DNA from: CAJXTB01 sp047626195
GTDB lineage: Bacteria; Myxococcota_A; UBA796; GCA-2862545
Direction of reading: 5' to 3'
Assembly: GCA_047626195.1 (NCBI GenBank)
Contig: JBLHSN010000114.1
Location: forward strand, 1-15,845
DNA length: 15,845 bases
Positions 7,878 through 13,769 of this stretch are shown one piece after another (position 1 is the first letter of the stretch; the number at the start of each line of letters is the position of its first letter). Under the pieces are notes generated by a model. It saw only the letters and a program-made list of their open reading frames with translations. It ran no database searches and was not told where the DNA came from. Both the position numbers and the translations under genes were made by a program.

Positions 7878-7910
7878 CCAACGGCGCAGTCCCACCGGAA
7901 CCCAGTACCG

Positions 7911-8390
7911 CTACATCGGTGGAATTGTCCCATCGACCGCGGATAGGTACAAGAACGCCGCCTTTCGATCACCGCTAACCTTGAATATCTGAATGGCGTG
8001 CTTCAACAAGTCACGCCGACTCACCTGCCCGAGCAGCCGTCCCCCTGATTCCACGACCGGCAACCGGCGGAAGGGGTGCTGCAGGAACAAGTGTGCTGCG
8101 GACAACAGCGGTGTGCTCGGAGAAACGGTGATCACGTCCGATGTCATCACATCCGAGACTCGTTGAGGCGGAAGCTGATCATGAACGGCCCGTATCAGGG
8201 CACGGATGCAGTCTTTTTCGCTCAGCACCCCCACAAGCTTGCTCCCCTCGACAACTGGGCAGCCGGAGAAGCCGCGCTTGACTAGCTGCTGCACCACATC
8301 GTAAATGTGCGAATCGGGCCGAACAGTGTACAACCGCTTGGCCATGAAGGCATCGACTCGAACGCTCATGTGTTCCTGTGCCGAAGGCAT
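7911..8390 (-). CDS. Two-CBS-domain protein
   Basis: A 159-residue stand-alone Bateman module: CBS domain 1 at about residues 14-72 (AFMAKRLYTVRPDSHIYDVV...CPVVEGSKLVGVLSEKDCIRAL) and CBS domain 2 at about 79-135 (SDVMTSDVITVSPSTPLLSAAHL...RRLPVVESGGRLLGQVSRRDLLK). Both carry the 'LPVV..G.L.G..S..D' pattern, with the S-x-x-D of each (SEKD, SRRD) that commonly contacts the ribose of adenine nucleotides. Such pairs usually sense AMP, ATP or SAM and regulate a partner; no partner domain is fused here and the neighbours do not name one. The start at 8390 has AGGAG 6 bases upstream; a second Met at residue 8 is the alternative. It is divergent from the next gene. Confidence 0.9.
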   Translation of the reverse strand: MPSAQEHMSVRVDAFMAKRLYTVRPDSHIYDVVQQLVKRGFSGCPVVEGSKLVGVLSEKDCIRALIRAVHDQLPPQRVSDVMTSDVITVSPSTPLLSAAHLFLQHPFRRLPVVESGGRLLGQVSRRDLLKHAIQIFKVSGDRKAAFLYLSAVDGTIPPM

Positions 8391-8419
8391 GGTCTGCTCC
8401 TAGGAAAGGGTTCTCTCCC

Positions 8420-8425
8420 AATATA
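8420..8425 (-). promoter_or_regulatory. Likely -10 box of the CBS-domain gene
   Basis: On the minus strand the sequence TATATT stands 29 bases before the ATG of the CBS gene, in an otherwise GC-rich setting. It is a good sigma-70-type -10 hexamer, but I see no convincing -35 at 16-18 bases upstream (TTCATC is at 19), so it may be activator-dependent. Confidence 0.4.
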
Positions 8426-8499
8426 CCGAAGGGCGCGTGATTGTGATGAATTGTTCTTACCTCTTCCATTTTGCACCTCACAGATGGTAGCCAGTCACA

Positions 8500-9117
8500 A
8501 TGCTCGCTCTGTTGCTCTTCCTCTCTCAGGCTACAGCCCAGACTCCCGTGCTCGACGAGCCCGTAGCCTTTCGTGCGCCACGAGATGACGCTGAATTCCA
8601 GCGCCAATCTTCCGAATTGCAGCTCGCAGCCACCCGCAATGCCTGGGGCGGCGTCGAGCGCGCATATCGAGCATTAATGACGACCAATGTACCTCTGACT
8701 GGGGCAATGCACTTGTGTGGAGCGCGTGCCGCACAGTCGCGAGGGGACATGACGGCAGCCCGCGACCGCGTTCGTCAAGCGCTTCAGGCGGAGCCCGAGC
8801 TGCAAGAAGCCAGCGATTGGCTGCGCGAGCTCGATAGCGGGTATGCGTCTGTTCTTCTCCTAGGTGACCCCGGCCGACACCAGCTGCTGGCTGATGCCAC
8901 GCCATTTGATCCTGCCCTGGCCAAAGCGATTGAGTTCGCACGAACGGCCATTGCAGACACCGGCACCTTCAACGGCATCCTCCCGGCGGGTAGTTACCGA
9001 TTCGCCGACCTGACCCTCGACGTACGGCCCGGGATTACCACCCAGCGAATCGACCTACGCTCGGACCGAACCCTGCGACGCACCGAACGAGAAGAACGCC
9101 GCGAACCTCGTCCGTAG
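8500..9117 (+). CDS. Secreted TPR-like protein with a C-terminal beta module
   Basis: The 205-residue product starts with a signal peptide (MLALLLFLSQATAQ, cleavage near residues 13-14), so it should be periplasmic or secreted. Residues about 35-113 look like helical tetratricopeptide-type repeats (for example RGDMTAARDRVRQALQAEPELQEASDWLREL). Residues about 117-187 look like a small beta module with GTFNGILPAGSYRFADLTLDVRPG, reminiscent of PEGA-type surface domains. The tail is Arg/Glu rich (RTLRRTEREERREPRP). The family is not recognised. No clear SD precedes the ATG; the signal peptide right after it supports the start. It leads a same-strand run of four genes, 78 bp before the pseudokinase gene, and may supply the periplasmic part of that system. 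Confidence 0.75.
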   Translation: MLALLLFLSQATAQTPVLDEPVAFRAPRDDAEFQRQSSELQLAATRNAWGGVERAYRALMTTNVPLTGAMHLCGARAAQSRGDMTAARDRVRQALQAEPELQEASDWLRELDSGYASVLLLGDPGRHQLLADATPFDPALAKAIEFARTAIADTGTFNGILPAGSYRFADLTLDVRPGITTQRIDLRSDRTLRRTEREERREPRP

Positions 9118-9141
9118 CGACCATTCGTGGTAAGCTAGCCT

Positions 9142-9195
9142 CCCTTCCCCCGCCTCCCGGCACCCTCCTCTTCTCCCGCCCCCGCACACATCCCC
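9142..9195 (-). other. C-rich leader with G-quadruplex potential on the minus strand
   Basis: Seven runs of three or more C occur in 54 bases (9142-9144, 9147-9151, 9156-9158, 9163-9165, 9175-9177, 9179-9183, 9192-9195) immediately before the pseudokinase start. On the minus strand these are G-runs with short loops, e.g. GGGTGCCGGGAGGCGGGGG followed by AAGGG, satisfying the G3+N1-7 quadruplex rule. The tract fills the ribosome binding region and leaves no Shine-Dalgarno sequence for the next gene. Confidence 0.55.
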
Positions 9196-10731
9196 GTGTC
9201 TGCATCGAACGCCGAAATCGGTTCCCGAGTTGGACCCTTTGTTCTACAGCAACCGCTCGCTCTTCCAGGGTCGGGCGAATGGTTTCGTGCGGAACGGGTG
9301 ACCTACAGTCGCGGCCCCAATGAAGTCTTAGTTTGTGTGGCCGAAACCGACGAGGCCGAGCGGCTGCTACGCGATGCCCACGAGGCGTTGTGCACACTGA
9401 ACGACCCACATTGGCCCACGCCGGTTGCTTGGTATGACGGTGCCTGTGCGCTCGCAGTGACGGCCCCTGCAGGCCACAGCTTGGCATCGTTGCTTCCATT
9501 GCGTGCGTCGGATGAGATTGAGCTGACGTCCTCGACACTTCTCGACCTAGCCATCGAGGTGTGCGACGCCTTGGTTCACGCGCACAGCCGCGGATACGTC
9601 TACGGCACAGTGAGCCCGGACCACATCACCATTGACCCTACCGGACAAGTGATGCTGTGGGGGCTGGGAGAACAGAGCGCTGCCACCGCGGAGTGGACCC
9701 CAGCAGATGCCGGCCCCGCGACCCTCGCGACCGACCAGTGGCAGCTTGGCACCCTCATCGCTGCACTCGTCAGCGGCGTCCATCCCGCACCGGATGCTGC
9801 CAGTCTCGGACGCCAATGGCCTGCGCTTGGCCGGGTCGTTCGACGAATGACCGCCGAGCACCCACTCGACCGCTATCCAACTCTCAAGCTTGCGCGCCGC
9901 GAACTACTCGCACTGTCCCGCAAGGCTCCTACCCCCTCCCAACGCCGTGCTCTCGGTGCAGCCCTGCACCAACATCACACAGCGTCCCCCGCCCCCGACA
10001 CGAGGTCCTCCATGGCTCAGCCCCCCCGCATCAAGCTTCCGCTGCCGTCCACCAAGACGCCAGCTACTGAACTCTACGAAGACGAGACCGCACGTCCCGT
10101 GGAGCCCCGTCGCTACGCCAATCCACGCGAGACCGTGCCGGTCGTACGCCCAAGCGTTGGCGCTTATCTGCCCACGGCCGAGGTCAGCACTACCCGCCCG
10201 TCGTTCGCAAACATTCCAATCTCACCGATCCCCACCCACCGTGACATCGCGGTTGTCGCCGTCGAAATCGACGACACCGATCACGGCAGGCCAGAGCCAC
10301 TCGGTCGCCCTATGAAGACTGACGACATGCCTGTCCCCACGGCGCAAGATGTGTTTGGCGGCGTTGAAATACTCGACGGAGACCCCCTCGACCCTCCGGC
10401 CTCCAGCCCGCCGAGCTTCTCCATCAACCCATCGTTGGGACCCGTCCCTACCATCTCCCCGTCGCCGCTTGGAGCTCAGCCGAGTGGACCGACAGCTGTG
10501 CCGACCACAGACCCTGGCTTTGGTGGCGTGAGCATGGAGTTGGACAACACCGAGGGAAGCTTCTTCAGCGACGCTGCTGCAGGCGTTCAAGGCATTCCGA
10601 ATACTCCAACCACCGGTGATGAGCCTGACTACCGCCAACGCAGTGTCTCCATTATCGAGACGGTTGCCCAGGGCATGATGGCGGCTAATGCAGCGCTATT
10701 CGCGCTGTGGTTCGTGGTTCGCGTGCTGTAA
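9196..10731 (+). CDS. Tail-anchored membrane pseudokinase
   Basis: The 511-residue product has an N-terminal Ser/Thr kinase fold (about 10-242) without the catalytic residues. The glycine loop is partly kept (LPGSGEWFRA). The VAIK lysine is missing (EVLVCVAE at 43-50). The catalytic loop normally reading HRDLKPEN is YGTVSPDH (136-143), so the catalytic Asp is Thr138, the Lys Ser140 and the Asn His143. DFG is GLG (156-158). Late-lobe landmarks remain: TDQWQLG (179-185, like SDxYSLG), LVSGVHP, and RRMTAEHPLDRYPTLKLARREL, confirming the fold. Residues about 245-485 are a Pro/Ser/Thr-rich, probably disordered linker. The C-terminus (GMMAANAALFALWFVVRVL, about 493-511) is one transmembrane segment at the extreme end, so the kinase domain should face the cytoplasm. 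The GTG start lacks an SD. Its stop abuts the next gene's start. Function is unknown; a scaffold or nucleotide-sensing role is inference. Confidence 0.85.
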   Translation: MSASNAEIGSRVGPFVLQQPLALPGSGEWFRAERVTYSRGPNEVLVCVAETDEAERLLRDAHEALCTLNDPHWPTPVAWYDGACALAVTAPAGHSLASLLPLRASDEIELTSSTLLDLAIEVCDALVHAHSRGYVYGTVSPDHITIDPTGQVMLWGLGEQSAATAEWTPADAGPATLATDQWQLGTLIAALVSGVHPAPDAASLGRQWPALGRVVRRMTAEHPLDRYPTLKLARRELLALSRKAPTPSQRRALGAALHQHHTASPAPDTRSSMAQPPRIKLPLPSTKTPATELYEDETARPVEPRRYANPRETVPVVRPSVGAYLPTAEVSTTRPSFANIPISPIPTHRDIAVVAVEIDDTDHGRPEPLGRPMKTDDMPVPTAQDVFGGVEILDGDPLDPPASSPPSFSINPSLGPVPTISPSPLGAQPSGPTAVPTTDPGFGGVSMELDNTEGSFFSDAAAGVQGIPNTPTTGDEPDYRQRSVSIIETVAQGMMAANAALFALWFVVRVL

Positions 10732-11550
10732 GTGGAATCTGTTGCCAACGGCATCGCGGTGGTCGCCGTCCGCACACCGACGCTGCCGCCTGCAACCCAC
10801 ACCAATACGTACGTGGTGGGTCACGAAACCCTGACCATCGTCGATCCAGCATCGCCCTATCCAGACGAGCAACAGCGGCTGGCAGAGCTTCTCTTGGCAA
10901 CGGGCAAGCCTGTTGAGCGCATCTTGCTCACCCACCATCACCATGACCATGTGTCGGGCGTAAACGCGCTGCGCGGAGCATTTCCTGGGCTGAAAGTGTG
11001 GGCGCATGAGCGCACGCGGCAACGCCTCGAAGGCCACGTACACGTCGATGTCCTCTTAGACCACGACGCCATCATCGACTGCGGCGGCGTCACCCTGCGC
11101 GCCGTCTTCACTCCAGGACACGCGCCTGGGCACTTGGTCTATGTTGACCCCGCGACGGGTGCGGCCATTGCCGGCGACATGGTGGCCGGAATCGGGACCA
11201 TCCTCATCGATGAGGCAGACGGAGACCTGTCGCTGTATCTGGACAGCCTGGCGCGCCTCAAAACACTGGGTCTCAGCGTGCTGCTGCCGTCTCATGGCCC
11301 TTCGCTGCACCAACCCGAAGCCATCTTGAGCTTCTACATCGCCCACCGGCACCAACGGACCGAACAGGTTCGCCAAGCGCTATCCGAACACGGGAAAAGC
11401 ACCGCTGCCGAGTTGGTCCCTCACGTCTACACAGAGCTCGACCCCCGCGCGTTTCCAATCGCCGCCATTCAACTGGGCTCGCACCTTCGCTGGCTGCATG
11501 ACCACGGCGTGGTGCAACGCGATGGCCCTCGGTTCAGCCTGCGGTGCTGA
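10732..11550 (+). CDS. LACTB2-like metallo-beta-lactamase-fold hydrolase
   Basis: A 272-residue cytoplasmic metallohydrolase. Zinc ligands are complete: THHHHDH (H68, H70, D72, H73), TPGH (H130), GD (D149) and SHGP (H188). N-terminal strands have NTYVVG...LTIVDPA. The C-terminal ~75 residues (FYIAHRHQRTEQVRQAL...HLRWLHDHGVVQRDG) form a winged-helix-like domain, as in the LACTB2 subgroup; human LACTB2 is a single-strand-specific endoribonuclease, and bacterial members are mostly uncharacterised. An RNase or a thioester/lactone hydrolase role are both possible. The GTG start is the base after the pseudokinase stop and has no SD, so translation is probably coupled to that gene. The 3' end overlaps the channel gene by 7 bp. 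Confidence 0.88.
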   Translation: MESVANGIAVVAVRTPTLPPATHTNTYVVGHETLTIVDPASPYPDEQQRLAELLLATGKPVERILLTHHHHDHVSGVNALRGAFPGLKVWAHERTRQRLEGHVHVDVLLDHDAIIDCGGVTLRAVFTPGHAPGHLVYVDPATGAAIAGDMVAGIGTILIDEADGDLSLYLDSLARLKTLGLSVLLPSHGPSLHQPEAILSFYIAHRHQRTEQVRQALSEHGKSTAAELVPHVYTELDPRAFPIAAIQLGSHLRWLHDHGVVQRDGPRFSLRC

Positions 11551-12638
11551 TCCTACCCAAACGGCCCAAACGGTCCAAGCGGTCCAAGCGACGGGCCCGC
11601 CGCAGAGACGTCATCGGCGATGCCCAACTACGGCCACTGGCACGTCGAATGGTCGGGGCGGGTCTGTGGGTCTTAGCCACGGGCATCATCGGAGCTGCAG
11701 GCTACCGTGCGCTAAGCGGCGGTGAGTGGAGCTGGTCCGACACGCTGTACATGACCGTGTTGACCATCTCTACGGTCGGATTCGCCGAAGTCCTGCCAGA
11801 CATGGCGAACGTTCCTTACGCCCGCCTGTGGACTGTCATCCTCATCTTGTTCGGCAGTGCCGGATTGCTGACTTTCATCTCTTCATTTACTGCATTTATC
11901 GTCGAGAATGACCTCGGCGAAGCGCTTGCGAGGTCGCGTATGATGCGCCGAATCGACGAACTGAAAGACCACTGTGTGGTCTGTGGCTGCGGCAGTACCG
12001 GCGAGTACGTGGTGAAGGAGCTGATCCGAATTGGCACGCCATTCGTGGTCATCGATAAGGATATCGAGAAGCTCGATAACCTCGACCGAGAGCTCGACGG
12101 CATTCTGTACATCGTCGGCGATGCCACGACAGACGAGATGCTCCTCGAAGCGGGTATCAAGAGAGCGCAAGCCGTCGTTGCGGCCCTACACGACGACCCC
12201 GACAACCTTTACGTCACGCTCTCCGCTCGAACTCTGGCTCCCGATATACGTATTGTGACGCGTGGAATTGAGGAAGGCGCACGCCGCAAGATGGAACTGG
12301 CTGGCGCAGACTCGGTCGTTTTGTCCAATGTCATGGGTGGTACCCGCATGGCGCAAGAGATGGTGCGCCCCAAAGTCGTTCAGTTTCTCGACCAGATGCT
12401 GCGGGAGCAAGAGCTAGACCTAGAGGAGCTCACCTTGGAGCCCGGCCACCCACTCATCGGTACCTCCCTGGCACGCGCCGACCTACGCTCACGCGGCAAC
12501 GCACTGGTTGTCGCGGTGCGCTCCCAAGCGGGTACATTCACCTACAATCCCACGTCGGACCACGTGTTCCTAGAAGGCTCCACCCTCATTCTCATCGCCC
12601 CGCGGGTGAGAGCGAAGTCGTCCGGAGGCCGGTCCTAG
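11544..12638 (+). CDS. Two-TM potassium channel with RCK (TrkA) domains
   Basis: A 364-residue MthK-like channel in the inner membrane. Order: a very basic N-terminal cytoplasmic tail (PKRPKRSKRSKRRARRR, 5-21), TM1 (about 36-56), pore helix and filter (LYMTVLTISTVGFAEV, filter T77-V-G-F-A81), TM2 (about 95-120), RCK-N Rossmann domain with GCGSTG (148-153) and an acid at the end of strand 2 (VVIDKD), then an RCK-C domain (about 275-355: LEELTLEPGHPLIGTSLARADLRSRGNALVVAV, ending LILIAPR). RCK domains bind nucleotides, Ca2+ or other ligands and gate the pore as tetramers. The filter's last glycine is Ala81 (canonical TVGYG or TVGFG), which may alter conductance. The GTG start lies inside the preceding gene, and the stop overlaps the stop of the minus-strand MiaE gene. 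Confidence 0.9.
   Translation: MLILPKRPKRSKRSKRRARRRDVIGDAQLRPLARRMVGAGLWVLATGIIGAAGYRALSGGEWSWSDTLYMTVLTISTVGFAEVLPDMANVPYARLWTVILILFGSAGLLTFISSFTAFIVENDLGEALARSRMMRRIDELKDHCVVCGCGSTGEYVVKELIRIGTPFVVIDKDIEKLDNLDRELDGILYIVGDATTDEMLLEAGIKRAQAVVAALHDDPDNLYVTLSARTLAPDIRIVTRGIEEGARRKMELAGADSVVLSNVMGGTRMAQEMVRPKVVQFLDQMLREQELDLEELTLEPGHPLIGTSLARADLRSRGNALVVAVRSQAGTFTYNPTSDHVFLEGSTLILIAPRVRAKSSGGRS
11556..11591 (+). repeat. 9-base tandem repeat encoding PKR/SKR units in the channel N-terminus
   Basis: Four 9-base units, CCCAAACGG, CCCAAACGG, TCCAAGCGG, TCCAAGCGA, encode PKR-PKR-SKR-SKR. Units 1 and 2 are identical; units 3 and 4 differ only at the last base. The unit length is a multiple of three, so gain or loss of units would keep the frame and only change the length of the basic tail. 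Confidence 0.8.
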
Positions 12639-13207
12639 CTATGCAGCCGAACGTGTGGACCGGGCGTCTGTAGCACCGCCGCTTCCGCCTGGGCCAACTC
12701 GCTGAGCCGCTGTTTGACCTGGTCTGCGGAGTAGTACAGCTTGGCCAAGTCCACATACATCATGTGATGCCGCGCCTCGGATGCGAGCAGGCTGGTGTAG
12801 AAGGTCGCCAGTTCTGGATCGGTCAGTCCTGACGCCAGCAGCTTCATCCGCTCACAGCTACGCGCTTCAATGAGCCCGCAGCACAGCAGCACATCCAACA
12901 GCTGCTTTTCGCCACGACGCACCGACTTGTGTAGTGCTGCGGCGTACGGGCTCGGCTCAATCCGGTCGTAGGCAATGCCGCGCGCTTGTAGAATTCCCAG
13001 GACCTGCTCGAAGTGCTCGAGTTCTTCCCGGGCAAGCTCGGACAGTGGTACCAACATCGCGTGGTTCTTCGGGTACTTAAACAGCAGCGACAGCGCCGTA
13101 GATGCCGCCTTTTTCTCGCAGTGCGCATGATCGATCAGAATAGTCGGCAAGGCGCCAAGGGCCTGGGGAAGCCAGTCAGGTCGGGTCTGGGAAGCCAAGT
13201 GAAGCAT
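12635..13207 (-). CDS. miaE: tRNA 2-methylthio-N6-isopentenyladenosine(37) hydroxylase
   Basis: MiaE is an O2-dependent diiron enzyme that hydroxylates ms2i6A to ms2io6A at position 37 of tRNAs reading UNN codons. I take the ATG at 13207 (190 residues, MLHLASQTRPDWLPQAL), which fits the family start; the frame is open up to a GTG at 13288, but those 27 residues look non-homologous and would run into the divergent gene's control region. Ferritin-like ligands are complete: Glu31 (DHAHCEKKAASTALSL), Glu62/His65 (REELEHFEQVL), Glu114 (GLIEARSCER), Glu144/His147 (SEARHHMMYVDLA). No SD is visible. The gene is convergent with the channel gene, and their stop codons share the CTAG at 12635-12638. Confidence 0.9.
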   Translation of the reverse strand: MLHLASQTRPDWLPQALGALPTILIDHAHCEKKAASTALSLLFKYPKNHAMLVPLSELAREELEHFEQVLGILQARGIAYDRIEPSPYAAALHKSVRRGEKQLLDVLLCCGLIEARSCERMKLLASGLTDPELATFYTSLLASEARHHMMYVDLAKLYYSADQVKQRLSELAQAEAAVLQTPGPHVRLHS

Positions 13208-13300
13208 GCGGGTCCGTAACGGCGGATGATGCCGGCGGCACCACGGGTTGGCAGTGGCGGACCCAACCGCGTGGGCTACTGTGCTCACTCACGTACTGTC

Positions 13301-13305
13301 GGAGG
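13301..13305 (+). promoter_or_regulatory. Ribosome binding site fixing the start at 13311
   Basis: GGAGG with a 5-base spacer before ATG, one of the clearest SD sites in the window. It favours this ATG over the upstream in-frame start at 13248 and places it in front of a signal peptide. Confidence 0.75.
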
Positions 13306-13310
13306 TTCCT

Positions 13311-13769
13311 ATGATTCGCACCCTTTTCGCCGGTCTCACCCTGCTGGCCACCTCTTCGGCCATCGCCCAAGAGACCCAAGACGTCACTCTCCCCACAGGC
13401 CGTACCATCGCTGCAGAGGTGGTTCGCGCCCCAGCTACAGGCTCAATGGAACATGCGCTATTCACTACGCTGACCACGGTTGTGGCAGGTGATTTCGACA
13501 CGTTCTTCGCCGGTCAGTGCGACCCAACCACATGTGCGGACCCACTCCAGCAACAACAACTCCGCACCTACAATCTGCCCTCCGCACAACGCAGCGGCGG
13601 CTCTTGCCTGCACGGAGACACCAAAGACACTCTCATCATCACCAAGCGCAAAGAAGCGCCTGGAGGCCTAGTGACCGTGTATTTGTGGTGCGGTGCTAGC
13701 CGAATGCCGGCCCCCTCCACATGGGGACAGGTCGATGGTTCTTGGCGTACCAGCTCTTTTAGCTGGTGA
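13311..13769 (+). CDS. Secreted Cys-containing protein of unknown function
   Basis: The 152-residue product begins with a signal peptide (MIRTLFAGLTLLATSSAIAQ, cleavage after AIA or AQ). The mature part has four cysteines (C70, C75, C99, C127), which could make two disulfides in the periplasm. Its middle (EHALFTTLTTVVAGDFDTFFAGQC) has the look of the 'GDFD.F' segment of NTF2/ketosteroid-isomerase-like domains and the end is beta-rich with VTVYLWCGASRMPAPSTWGQ and WRTSSFSW; that link is tentative. The last codons overlap the RNB gene in a GTGA (4 bp), so the two are translationally coupled although one product is exported and the other cytoplasmic. Confidence 0.75.
   Translation: MIRTLFAGLTLLATSSAIAQETQDVTLPTGRTIAAEVVRAPATGSMEHALFTTLTTVVAGDFDTFFAGQCDPTTCADPLQQQQLRTYNLPSAQRSGGSCLHGDTKDTLIITKRKEAPGGLVTVYLWCGASRMPAPSTWGQVDGSWRTSSFSW

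Noticed and set aside
13208..13288. An extended MiaE start at a GTG (27 additional residues)
   Set aside because: The extension has no family similarity that I recognise and would reach into the promoter region of the divergent gene; the ATG at 13207 gives the usual family length.
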